Shown one piece after another: positions 1 through 8,291 of a stretch of DNA of 64,000 nucleotides. Below the pieces are notes generated by a model that was not told the DNA's origin, made no database searches, and saw nothing but the letters and a program-made list of their open reading frames with translations. The DNA is from JBCCGI01 sp039029355 (GTDB lineage: Bacteria; Planctomycetota; UBA1135; GCA-002686595), in NCBI GenBank assembly GCA_039029355.1, contig JBCCGI010000021.1, forward strand, positions 1 through 64,000, read 5' to 3'. The position numbers were made by a program, and so were the translations under genes. Position 1 is the stretch's first letter; each line of letters opens with the position of its first letter.

Positions 1-2
1 CG

Positions 3-968
3 CGCACGCTCGGCCTCGCCGCGGCGGCGGGCGCCTACGGCGGCCCGGCCGCGGCCGGCGCGGTCCTCGCGGGCTCGCGCAGGCCTGGCGACAACGGCGG
101 CTCCGGCTACGACAGCAACTGGTACTGGGGCTACGGCTCCTACCCGTGGTGGAACTTCGGCTACGGCAGTGGCTGGGGCGGCCTGGGCTTCGGCTGGTAC
201 GGCTGCGGCTACTTCAGCCCGTCGTGGTACTGGAGCTCGTACTGGGCCTGCGGCTGGTACCCCTGGTACTGCTACGGCTCGCAGTTCTTCTTCCCGAACT
301 TCTGCACGCCGTTCACCTACTTCCCGGCGTACTACTCGACGGTCGTCCACCACGTCTACGAAGAGGACGACGACAACGTCATCATCATCAATCAGGCCGC
401 CAACGAACCCGTGGGCGAGGTGGTCGCTTCGGGCACGCCGATCGACTCGGAGCTCCGCACGTCGCTCAACGCGGCCGCCGAGCGCTACCTGACCCTCGGC
501 GATCGCGCCTTCCGCGAGGGTCGCTTCGCGGACGCGGCCCAGTTCTACGCCAAGGCCGTCGAGTTCGCCCCGGATGAGGGCGTGCTGCACCTGGTGCTGT
601 CGGACGCGCTCTTCGCGACCGGCGACTACCACTACGCAGCCTACTCGGTCCGGCGCGCGCTCGAGCTGGACCCGGCCCTGGCCGACGGCATCGTCGACAA
701 GCACGAGTTCTACGCCGACCCGGCGGACTTCGACCGTCACCTGTCGCGCGCCGAGCTCTTCCTGGCCGAGAACCCCTCGGACAGCGACGCGCGCCTGGTG
801 CTCGCGCTGAACTACCTCTTCGGCAACCGGCCGGCGGCGGCGGTGGACCTGCTCGAAGGGTCCTTCTCGCTCTCGGTCCGCGCGGACACCGCGTCGAGCC
901 TCATCCTCGAATCGGCGCGTCGCGTGCAGTACGGCGCGAGCGCCGCACCGACGCCCGAGGCTCGCTAG
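3..968 (+). CDS. Gly/Tyr/Trp-rich protein with C-terminal TPR-like region (N-terminus outside window)
   Basis: The frame is open from the first bases, so the true start lies upstream; the ATG at 411 is internal. About 321 residues are visible. Residues ~36-108 are extremely rich in Gly, Tyr, Trp, Ser and Cys (for example YWGYGSYPWWNFGYGSGWGG). An acidic EEDDDN patch and a short Ile run follow. The C-terminal half is made of amphipathic helix pairs resembling TPRs (FADAAQFYAKAVEFAPDE; YAAYSVRRALELDP). No catalytic motif is visible. An aromatic/glycine-rich, low-charge segment suggests a surface or self-associating region, but that is inference. The TAG stop lies in a CTAG shared with the stop of the convergent sugar kinase. 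Confidence 0.7.
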   Translation, partial: RTLGLAAAAGAYGGPAAAGAVLAGSRRPGDNGGSGYDSNWYWGYGSYPWWNFGYGSGWGGLGFGWYGCGYFSPSWYWSSYWACGWYPWYCYGSQFFFPNFCTPFTYFPAYYSTVVHHVYEEDDDNVIIINQAANEPVGEVVASGTPIDSELRTSLNAAAERYLTLGDRAFREGRFADAAQFYAKAVEFAPDEGVLHLVLSDALFATGDYHYAAYSVRRALELDPALADGIVDKHEFYADPADFDRHLSRAELFLAENPSDSDARLVLALNYLFGNRPAAAVDLLEGSFSLSVRADTASSLILESARRVQYGASAAPTPEAR

Positions 969-2188
969 GCCTGCGGCGGGGATCCGTCGGGCAGCTCGCG
1001 CGGCCCGCCGTCCCCGCCGAAGATCGAGACCGCGGGCTCGCGGCCGAAGCGCGCGCGGAAGGCCTCGGTCAGATGCTCGGCCAGCCCGCCGGCGGCCTCC
1101 GTGCGCAGCAGCAGCACGGTGCAGCCGCCGAAGCCGGCGCCGGTGAGCCGCGTCCCGAGCACGCCTTCGTGCTCGAGCGACGCCTCGACCAGGCAGTCGA
1201 GCTCGGGCACCGAGACCTCGAACAGGTCTCGCAGCGAGAAGTGCGCCTCGGTGATCGCGCGGCCGAAGGACGCCACGTCGCCGCGCAGCAGCGCATCGCG
1301 GGCGGCGAAGGTGCGCGCGACCTCGCCGGCGACGTGCCGGGCGCGCCGCGCCACCGCCGGGGCCAGCTCGGACGCGTGTTGCTCGACCACCTCCTGCGGC
1401 ACGTCGCGCAGGCAGACCGCGCCGGGCGCGTAGCCGCGCAGGTGCGCGAAGGCCTGGGCGCACTCCTCGACGCGCTGGTTGAAGGCGCCCTGGGCGAGCT
1501 CGCGGCGGATGCCGGTGTCGGCGACGGCGATCGAGACCTCGTTCGTGTCGAGCGGCAGCAGGCTGGTCGAAGCGTCCTTGCAGTCGAGCCAGAGCAGATG
1601 CCCCGGCCGCGCGAAGCCGACCGCGTAGGGATCCATGATCCCGCAGCGCACTCCGACGAACTCGCGCTCGGCCCACAGGGCGGCCTCGACGCAGCGCTCC
1701 ATCGAGAGCCCCAGGCCCCAGACGCGGTTGAGCACGTGCGCCATGCCGACGCAGATCGACGCGGAGGAGGACAGCCCGGCCCCGATCGGCAGGTCGCCGC
1801 CCACCAGGACGTCGAGCCCGCTGGGCTCAGCGGCCAGCGGCAGGAGGTCCCGCAGCACGCCGGCGGGGTAGTCGTGCCAGCTGCCCGAGGCCGCCTGGGG
1901 CAGGCGTTCGAGGCTGAGGTTGAGCTCGGAGCTCTCGAGCGTGGAGGCCAGACGCACCTCGCGATCCGCCCGGGGACGCACCGCGAAGAACGTGCCCCGG
2001 TCGATCGCCATCGGCATGACGGGGCCCCCGTTGTAGTCGAGGTGCGCCCCCATCAGGTTGACGCGGCCGGGCGAGAAGAAGAGCCGGTCGCCCGTGGCGT
2101 TACCGAAGCGTTCCTGGAAACGGCGGCGGTGCTCGCGCAGGCTCTCGACCCGGAAGCTGGCCTCTTGTACGGCGTTTCCCTCGCGCAT
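965..2188 (-). CDS. GHMP sugar kinase of the galactokinase family, sugar site altered
   Basis: 407 residues, the usual galactokinase length, starting at MREGNAVQE. All three GHMP signatures are present: GRVNLMGAHLDYNGG (residues 41-55), the ATP loop PIGAGLSSSAS, and the C-terminal GTRLTGAGFGGCTV. The catalytic-base Asp is kept in GIMDPYAVGF. Two sugar-contact positions differ from true galactokinases. The Glu that binds the C6 hydroxyl (Glu43 in human GALK1) is Ala48 here, and the Tyr near human Tyr236 appears to be Phe in QGAFNQRVEEC. His49 and Asp51 are kept. The enzyme should phosphorylate a sugar at C1, but galactose may not be the substrate; plant galacturonokinase also has Ala at the Glu position. 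No galT or galE lies nearby. Confidence 0.85.
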   Translation of the reverse strand: MREGNAVQEASFRVESLREHRRRFQERFGNATGDRLFFSPGRVNLMGAHLDYNGGPVMPMAIDRGTFFAVRPRADREVRLASTLESSELNLSLERLPQAASGSWHDYPAGVLRDLLPLAAEPSGLDVLVGGDLPIGAGLSSSASICVGMAHVLNRVWGLGLSMERCVEAALWAEREFVGVRCGIMDPYAVGFARPGHLLWLDCKDASTSLLPLDTNEVSIAVADTGIRRELAQGAFNQRVEECAQAFAHLRGYAPGAVCLRDVPQEVVEQHASELAPAVARRARHVAGEVARTFAARDALLRGDVASFGRAITEAHFSLRDLFEVSVPELDCLVEASLEHEGVLGTRLTGAGFGGCTVLLLRTEAAGGLAEHLTEAFRARFGREPAVSIFGGDGGPRELPDGSPPQA

Positions 2189-2272
2189 CCGCCTCAGCTT
2201 ATCGGACCGGGAGGCGGCCGGCGAGCGCTCCGGCGCTAGCGCGAGCCCACTTTCGCAGCTATGTTCCAGGTT

Positions 2273-2593
2273 ATGACGCGCTTGCGCATGCTCTCGCTTC
2301 CCCTCGTCGCCGTGGCGCTCTCCGCCTGCGCCGCCGTCGAGTTCGACCGCGACTCGGAGACTTCGGGAAGCTTCGTCTCGACCGGCTGGTCGGTCACCGT
2401 CTTCTCGCACGACCTGCCCAAGTCGGCGCTGAACATCGCGCGGGAGAACGCGTCGGACGCCCGTCAGCCGAACATGGTGGTCGAGGACACCGTCGTCATC
2501 CCCCACTTCGGGCCGCTCGACTTCCTGCTCGACATCATCAGCGTCCGCTACGCGCGCGTCACCGGGACGTGGGGCTTCCCGCCCGAGCGCTGA
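2273..2593 (+). CDS. Small predicted lipoprotein, unknown function
   Basis: 106 residues from the ATG at 2273. The N-terminus is a typical type II signal, MTRLRMLSLPLVAVALSAC, with the lipobox Cys at residue 19, so the mature protein should be lipid-anchored. An upstream in-frame ATG at 2261 is less likely because it lies inside a -10-like TATGTT (2260-2265) that ends 7 bases before 2273. The mature part (~87 residues) ends with a hydrophobic FGPLDFLLDIISVRY segment. I do not recognise the family. The 3' end overlaps the end of the convergent glycosyltransferase gene by 35 bases. Confidence 0.7.
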   Translation: MTRLRMLSLPLVAVALSACAAVEFDRDSETSGSFVSTGWSVTVFSHDLPKSALNIARENASDARQPNMVVEDTVVIPHFGPLDFLLDIISVRYARVTGTWGFPPER

Positions 2594-3347
2594 GCCGCAC
2601 CCGCCACACCAGGATCCAGCCCAGGATCTTCCAGCCGGCGCGGACGGTGCCGCTGATGGTGCCGGTGATCTTGCTCTGACCGATGCGGCGGCGGTAGCGC
2701 ACCGGCACCTCGACGACGCGCAGTCCGCGCGTGTGCGCCTTCAGCTGCATCTCGATCGTCCAGCCGAAGTCGCGGTCGTTCATCTCGAGCGCGTCGAGCG
2801 TTCCCGAGCGCAGCGCCCGAAACGGCCCGAGGTCGGTGTAGCGCGCGCCAAAGAGCAGTCGCATCAGCCCGCACGCCAGCCGGTTGCCGAACCAGGCCTG
2901 GGGCAAGAGGGCCTCCATGTCGGCGCCGCCGAGGATGCGCGAGCCGATGACGAGCTCCGCCTCGCCGGCGAGCAGCGGGGCGACGACGTCGGGCAGCTCC
3001 TCGGGGTAGTCGGAATGGTCGGCGTCGAGGAAGACCACCACGTCGTCCGCGCCGAGCGGCGCCGCACCCGCGGGCCCCGCCTCCTTCAGGCGCGCGATGC
3101 CGGCCAGGCAGGCCTGGCCGTAGCCGCGGATGGGCTCGGTCACGACCTCCGCCCCGCCCGCGCGCGCAACCTCGACCGTGCGGTCGGTCGAGCCGTTGTT
3201 CACGACCACGACGCGCGCGAGCCGCTCCCAGGGCAGCTCCTCCAGGACCCTGGGGAGCGCCTCCTCTTCGTTGAAGGCCGGGGTGACCACGCCGATGCGC
3301 GGCTCGTACCCGGGCTGCGGGGGGGGCTCCGGCGAGCCCGTGCTCAA
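2559..3347 (-). CDS. Glycosyltransferase family 2
   Basis: 262 residues with a GT-A fold: VVTPAFNEEEALPRVL near residue 20, NNGSTDRT near 50, the metal-binding acidic motif FLDADHSDYPEEL near 108, and a C-terminal hydrophobic helix (GWKILGWILVW). The pattern FNEEEALP...DADHSDYP...GQSKITGT is that of polyprenyl-phosphate mannosyl/glucosyltransferase-like enzymes that build envelope or glycoprotein precursors at the inner face of the membrane. The start is a TTG whose bases overlap the TGA of the upstream isomerase gene (TTGA), implying translational coupling. No other good start precedes the GT core. Donor and acceptor are not predictable. Confidence 0.88.
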   Translation of the reverse strand: MSTGSPEPPPQPGYEPRIGVVTPAFNEEEALPRVLEELPWERLARVVVVNNGSTDRTVEVARAGGAEVVTEPIRGYGQACLAGIARLKEAGPAGAAPLGADDVVVFLDADHSDYPEELPDVVAPLLAGEAELVIGSRILGGADMEALLPQAWFGNRLACGLMRLLFGARYTDLGPFRALRSGTLDALEMNDRDFGWTIEMQLKAHTRGLRVVEVPVRYRRRIGQSKITGTISGTVRAGWKILGWILVWRVRLSARAGSPTSR

Positions 3348-4477
3348 AGCTCGCGCCGGAGGATCACCCAGCCCAGGTTGGTCAGGATCGGATCGAGGAG
3401 CTCGCCCGGCTCGGCCTGGAAGCAGCGGTCGAGGAAGCTCGAGCTGCGCGGGTTGTGGCGGTGTACCCAGCCGATGTCGCCGCCGCGCTCGAGGCCGCCG
3501 AGGTCGTCGTTGATCTGGCGCGCGAGCTGCTCCATGTCCTCGCCCGCCACGATGCGTGCGTGGAGGTCGTCCGCCAGCTGGCGCGCCTCGACCTGGTTGC
3601 GCTTGGCGGTGATCCCGCCGAGCGCGGTGTTGTCGTGCGAGATGAGGATGGCGCGGATCCGCACCTGCGAGTCCTCGAAGAGCGCGGGGTCGTGGCCCTC
3701 GATCGGAACGCGCTTGATCAGGTGGAACCCGACCGGCGACGCGATCGGGCCGACCACCTCGCCGACCCGTGCCGAGAAGGCGGCCTCCTTGAGCAGCCGG
3801 TCCTTCGGGCCGCGCTCGAAGATCGTGAACTGACCGCCGCGGTCGGCGCTGTACTTGTCCTGGGAGTGCTGGTGCGCGAGCTCGGCGAAGTCCTCGCCGG
3901 CGCGCGCGCGCTCGAGCAGCGTCTCGATCTTCTGCTTCGACTCGTCGCTCTTGCCGCGGATGTGGATGTGGAGCGTCGCCGCAAAGGACTCGATGCGCTG
4001 CAGCACGTGGACCCCGTTCGCGGTCGCGATCGGCTCCGACACCTCGCCGATCTCGGCCGCGTATAGGAACTCGTCCATCCGCGGCGCCAGGAGCCCGGGG
4101 GGGAAGGTCCCGAGGACCGCGCCCAGGCCGGCGTTCTTGGCCGCGGAGTACTCGATCGCCAGCTTGCCGAAGTCCTCGCCCGAGCGGAGCAGCGCCACGA
4201 TGTGCGCGGCCAGCTGCTCGGCCTCCTCGGGCGTGCGCGTGACCTCGCGGGACACGTTCGGCACGCCGGTGTGCACCAGCTGGATGTTGCGGACCGACCG
4301 GACCGGCGGCGGCAGCGGGTCGAGGTAGAGCGGCGCGGCAAAGGCCGAGACGGCGGCCGCGGCCGGCGAGAGCTCCTGGGCCTCGTCCTCCGCAGGGGGG
4401 GCGCCGTCCTGAAGGGGCGCGGCCGAGGCCAGGAGCAGGGTCACGAGAGCCAGCGGGGAGAGCGGGGAGAGCTGCAT
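3344..4477 (-). CDS. Secreted peptidyl-prolyl isomerase with three parvulin-like repeats
   Basis: 377 residues. A signal peptide (residues ~1-22) and an Ala/Pro/Glu-rich linker are followed by three parvulin (PpiC/SurA-type) modules at about 60-165, 165-262 and 265-377. Each has the typical patterns: GEDFGKLAIEYS and GLGAVLGTFPPG in the first, GEDFAELAHQHSQD and DRGGQFTIFERG in the second, GEDMEQLARQINDD and RGGDIGWVHRHN in the third. The predicted role is folding of exported proteins in the periplasm, like SurA/PrsA, but the SurA chaperone domain is absent. It overlaps the downstream glycosyltransferase gene by 4 bases. Confidence 0.85.
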   Translation of the reverse strand: MQLSPLSPLALVTLLLASAAPLQDGAPPAEDEAQELSPAAAAVSAFAAPLYLDPLPPPVRSVRNIQLVHTGVPNVSREVTRTPEEAEQLAAHIVALLRSGEDFGKLAIEYSAAKNAGLGAVLGTFPPGLLAPRMDEFLYAAEIGEVSEPIATANGVHVLQRIESFAATLHIHIRGKSDESKQKIETLLERARAGEDFAELAHQHSQDKYSADRGGQFTIFERGPKDRLLKEAAFSARVGEVVGPIASPVGFHLIKRVPIEGHDPALFEDSQVRIRAILISHDNTALGGITAKRNQVEARQLADDLHARIVAGEDMEQLARQINDDLGGLERGGDIGWVHRHNPRSSSFLDRCFQAEPGELLDPILTNLGWVILRREL

Positions 4478-4549
4478 GAGCTAGAGTTCGAACGGGACGG
4501 CCCCTTTGTTAGGGCCGGCTTGGGGTCGGCGTTCGGCAGAACCGGGACC

Positions 4550-7500
4550 CTAGTCCAACTCGACGTCCAGCTCGAGGGGGATCCCCGCGCTGAGGGTCAC
4601 CCCTTCGAGCGTGGCGCGCTGGGTGCCCCGCCCCACCTCCAGCCGGTAGGTGCCCGGGGCGTGCTTGCCCAGACGCAGCACGCCGTCGGGCCCGGAGACG
4701 CCCTCTCCGCTGAAGAGCCCCTCCAGCGTGCGGTCGAGGCTCGCCACGGCCGCCTTGCCGCTTCCCGCCTCCGAGACCAGCCGCCCGGTCGCGCCCTGCA
4801 GCGGCTGCCCCGCAGGGTCGCGGACGAGCACAACGACGTCGACGCCTTCGGTCAGCGTGAGCACCACGTCGGGCGCGGCCTCAGCGGTGACCTCCACGAC
4901 CTGCACGGGCGCATCGGCGAAGCCGTCGGCCGACGCCGTCAGGTCGTAGGTGCCCACCGCGAGCGAGCGCAGCGTAAAGGATCCGTCGTCGGCGGTGCGC
5001 GCGCGGGCCGGCCGCACGTCGCGGTCGGCGTGGGAGAGGGCATAGACCCGCGCCCGGTGCACCGGCGCGCCGCCCGCCGTCAGCACCGCGCCGCGGATCT
5101 GGAGCGAGGGCGTGAGCGTGAGCTCGACGTCCTTCTTCACGACGCCCTCGAGCACCTCGATCTCGACCGGGTCCGAGGGGGCATAACGTCCCCGCAGCTC
5201 GCCCCAGCGCGGCGGGCCGACCTTGAGCTGGTAGATCCCCGCCTGCAGACGCGGCAGCGAAAAGGTGCCCTCGATGTTGGTCCAGTTGCGCGCCGCGTTG
5301 CCCTCGCGCTGGATCATCGCGCCGATCAGTCCGCCAGCGATCGCCGAGTCCTCGCGGGTGAGGACCACCTCCGCCCCGCGGATGGGCTCACCCGTGACCG
5401 AGTCGCGCACGTAGCCCGCGAGGCCACCGGTCGGAAGCGTCAGGTCGAGCCGGTACTCAGGCACGTCGGGGATCTCGACCTCCATCCGCACCTCGGGCCC
5501 GTCGCTCTGGTAGCCGAAGCTGTACGAGCCGGGGGCCAGCCCCGCGAACTCATAGGAGCCGTCGGACCGCACCTGGGCGATCTTCATGTCGAGGCCCAGC
5601 ACGTTCTCGCTCTCGAAGCCGAGCGCGAAGAGGCCTCCGGAGCGCACCAGGTCGCCGTCGGCGCGCACCGTTCCGAACACGCGCACCGCCGCCGCGGACG
5701 AGTCGGTGATGTCGTAGCGCACCATCTCGTCGGCCGGCACCGACACGAGGTCGAAGTTGAGCGTGCCGAGGAAGCTGGTCAGGTTGAGGCCCTCGTCCCC
5801 GCGCGTGCACGCCAGGAAGTAGCCACCGGGCTCCATGTGCTCGATGCGGTACTGCCCCGCCTCGTCGGTGCCGGCCTGGCGCACCCAGCGGGCGGAGGGG
5901 TACGTGTTCGCCATGCGCTCGGTCGAGACGACCAGCACGATGGCGTCGGGCACGGCCTGCCCGAAGCGGTCGCGCACCGAGCCGAACAGCCCGCCGCCTT
6001 CGGTGAGCACGAGGTCGACGTCGTCCAGCGGCTCGCCTGCGACGATCGCCAGCGCGTCGGTCTTGCCGTCGGCGTAGTCGCGGTGCGTCGCGTGCACCCA
6101 GAGCGTGCCCTCGGGCAGGCTCGTCAGCTCGTACGAGCCGTCGGCTTCGGACACCGTGAAGCCCGAGCCCAGCACGCCCAGCGAGGAGAGCACCTCCATG
6201 CTGCCCATCGCGACCTCCTGCCCGATGCCGGCCTTCATCGACCGCGAGCGCGCGCGCGGCGCGCGCAGGTGCCCGGCCACGAACCCGCCGCGCTCGTCGA
6301 GCCCCGCCACCTGTGCGCCCGCGATCGGCTCGCCGTCGGCATCGAGCACGCGCCCCCGCACCGTCCCGCCGGGGCGCATCTTGACGATGACGCCGCGCGT
6401 GACCTCGCCGGGCTTGACCTGAACGTCGACCTCCTCCGGCAGGTATCCGGGCGCGACGAAGGTCACCGGCGCGCCCCAGTCCGCGATGCCGTCGAGGCGG
6501 AAGCGCCCGTTCTCGTCCTCGATCCACAGCCCGCCGGAGAAGGGGTTGATGACGCTCGGCTCCTCGTCGGTCCAGTCCAGCCGGCGGCCCGAGCGGACGA
6601 GGAAGCGCTGGATAGGCTCCGCCTTCTCGACGTCCATCACGATCCCCTCGACCGAGCCGCCGCGGCTGAGCCGCACCTCTCGCTCGTCGCCGTCCGAGGG
6701 GCGCCACTCGAAGATCTCGAACTCGTACCCGGCCCGCATGCAGAAGACGCTGTAGGGCGGGCGCCCGGGGAACGGCCCGGCGCGCACGACGCCGTCGGAG
6801 TCGCTGACCGGGAACTCGAAGCCCTCGATCGCCTGCAGCATCAGCGGCGTGAAGGTGGGCTCGAACTCCAGCGCGTCGAAGTCGGTCACGAACCAGCTGG
6901 TCGCGACGCCGGGGATCGGGAGCCCCTGGTCGTCGATGAAGCGCAGCGTCACCTCCGGCCCGCCGCCGAGGACGATCGGTTCGGCCTCGACCGTCGCGCC
7001 CGACGCCGCGCGCACCGCGGCGCCCTTGGACGGAACGTAGCCCTGCTTGTAGCCGACGACGTCCACGTCGCCGGGAGGCACGCGGCGCAGGAGGTAGCGC
7101 CCCTCGGCGTCGGTGACCGTGTGGGTCGCGTCGAGCACCTCCTTGGAGAAGGCCAGGTCGCGGAGCCCTCGCGGCAGCACGCCGACGTGGGCGCCGGCGA
7201 CCGGCACGAGCTGCTCCTCGCCCTCCACGGTCGCGAGCACCTGCCCGCGCACCGCGCCTTCCGCACGCGCCTTCACCAGCACCTCGGTGTCCTCGCCGGC
7301 CACGACCGTGAAGCCCTGGGCGTGGGAGATCACCATCGAGTCGTGCGACGCGGTGACGTCGTAGCCGCGCCCCTCGGGGACGCCGGGGAAGAGGAAACGG
7401 CCCTCGCGGTCCGTCGTGGATGCGTACAGGCGGAACTCGCCCGAGCGCGCCGCGGCGAGGAACGAGGTGTGGCCGTGGTAGAGCTGGACCCGCGCCCCGG

Positions 7501-8167
7501 CAACCGCCGATCCGTCGGCGCGCTCGACGCGGCCGAGCACGCGGCCGCCGCGCCGCGCGAAGACGTCGACCGGCCCGCCGGCTCCATCGCTGTCGACGCG
7601 CACAAGCACCGTCTGGTCGGGCGCGTGCCAGCCGCCGCGCGCCTCGAGGAAGTACGAGCCGTTGCGCACGCCGCGCAGCTCGAAGGCGCCGCCTGGCCCC
7701 GACGCGACGGTCGCGATCGGCTCGAGGCGCGTCCCCCAGCTCGACGGCAGCTTGGCCGCCGAGTAGACGCGGTGCAGGAAGTCCTTGCCCGTGGGTGGCA
7801 TCGAGTAGAGCTCGACGCGCGCGCCCTCGACCCCTGCCCCGCTCGCACGGTCGAGCACGCGGCCCGTGAGGCGCCCCGGCCCCGCCAGACGCACGCCGGG
7901 ACGGATCTCGATTCCCCCGGCGAAGAGCGCTTCGGCCTCGTCCGCAGCCGCGCGGCGGACGGGATCGCCGTCCTCCACCGCACGCAGCTCCGGGCCGCTG
8001 CCCACGGGTGCGCGGGCGGCGCGTGCGACCTCCGCGATGCTTCCCTCGGCGGCATCTCCCGGCCGCAGGATGAGCAGGAGCAGCACGGCGCCGACGGCGA
8101 GGAGCCCCAGCAGCAGCCAGGCTCCGCGCGCCGCGCCGCGGCGGCGGGAGGGTCGTAGGGTGCGCAT
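4550..8167 (-). CDS. Membrane-anchored multidomain protein of carboxypeptidase-regulatory-like modules
   Basis: 1205 residues. After a basic N-terminus, one transmembrane helix (residues ~16-35) anchors the chain. The rest is a series of beta-sandwich modules of the carboxypeptidase-D regulatory-like type, each opening with a G-x-V-x-D...G-x-P-I-x-G-A-x-V pattern, for example GTVRGRVLDADGEPIAGAQV and LAGYVRDSVTGEPIRGAEVV, and often closing with a YxL-V turn. No catalytic domain is visible. Such chains are generally extracytoplasmic scaffolds or adhesins; the function here is unknown. The ATG at 8167 is preceded by a good SD (GGAG, 7-base spacer). It follows the epimerase gene by 124 bases, so it may have its own promoter. 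Confidence 0.85.
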   Translation of the reverse strand: MRTLRPSRRRGAARGAWLLLGLLAVGAVLLLLILRPGDAAEGSIAEVARAARAPVGSGPELRAVEDGDPVRRAAADEAEALFAGGIEIRPGVRLAGPGRLTGRVLDRASGAGVEGARVELYSMPPTGKDFLHRVYSAAKLPSSWGTRLEPIATVASGPGGAFELRGVRNGSYFLEARGGWHAPDQTVLVRVDSDGAGGPVDVFARRGGRVLGRVERADGSAVAGARVQLYHGHTSFLAAARSGEFRLYASTTDREGRFLFPGVPEGRGYDVTASHDSMVISHAQGFTVVAGEDTEVLVKARAEGAVRGQVLATVEGEEQLVPVAGAHVGVLPRGLRDLAFSKEVLDATHTVTDAEGRYLLRRVPPGDVDVVGYKQGYVPSKGAAVRAASGATVEAEPIVLGGGPEVTLRFIDDQGLPIPGVATSWFVTDFDALEFEPTFTPLMLQAIEGFEFPVSDSDGVVRAGPFPGRPPYSVFCMRAGYEFEIFEWRPSDGDEREVRLSRGGSVEGIVMDVEKAEPIQRFLVRSGRRLDWTDEEPSVINPFSGGLWIEDENGRFRLDGIADWGAPVTFVAPGYLPEEVDVQVKPGEVTRGVIVKMRPGGTVRGRVLDADGEPIAGAQVAGLDERGGFVAGHLRAPRARSRSMKAGIGQEVAMGSMEVLSSLGVLGSGFTVSEADGSYELTSLPEGTLWVHATHRDYADGKTDALAIVAGEPLDDVDLVLTEGGGLFGSVRDRFGQAVPDAIVLVVSTERMANTYPSARWVRQAGTDEAGQYRIEHMEPGGYFLACTRGDEGLNLTSFLGTLNFDLVSVPADEMVRYDITDSSAAAVRVFGTVRADGDLVRSGGLFALGFESENVLGLDMKIAQVRSDGSYEFAGLAPGSYSFGYQSDGPEVRMEVEIPDVPEYRLDLTLPTGGLAGYVRDSVTGEPIRGAEVVLTREDSAIAGGLIGAMIQREGNAARNWTNIEGTFSLPRLQAGIYQLKVGPPRWGELRGRYAPSDPVEIEVLEGVVKKDVELTLTPSLQIRGAVLTAGGAPVHRARVYALSHADRDVRPARARTADDGSFTLRSLAVGTYDLTASADGFADAPVQVVEVTAEAAPDVVLTLTEGVDVVVLVRDPAGQPLQGATGRLVSEAGSGKAAVASLDRTLEGLFSGEGVSGPDGVLRLGKHAPGTYRLEVGRGTQRATLEGVTLSAGIPLELDVELD

Positions 8168-8174
8168 CGGGTTT

Positions 8175-8178
8175 CTCC
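8175..8178 (-). promoter_or_regulatory. Shine-Dalgarno site of the 1205-residue protein
   Basis: GGAG lies 7 bases before the ATG at 8167. It is one of only four clear SD sites in the window and fixes the start. Confidence 0.65.
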
Positions 8179-8291
8179 GGAGGCTACGGTTCCGCCATCA
8201 AGACGTGCGGCGGCGCCCGTGGGACTACAAGCATACGGGCTTTTGCGCGCGGCTCCGCCCTACTCGGGGGTAACGCGGCGGGAGCCCGAAT

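Noticed and set aside
2261..2263. ATG as start of the small lipoprotein
   Set aside because: It lies inside a -10-like TATGTT placed exactly 7 bases before the ATG at 2273, which also gives a better signal peptide.
4202..8158. Very long open frame on the plus strand
   Set aside because: It is the mirror of the 1205-residue gene; its Arg/His/Gly/Val-rich composition arises from codon bias on the opposite strand, and the minus-strand frame has conserved modules and an SD.
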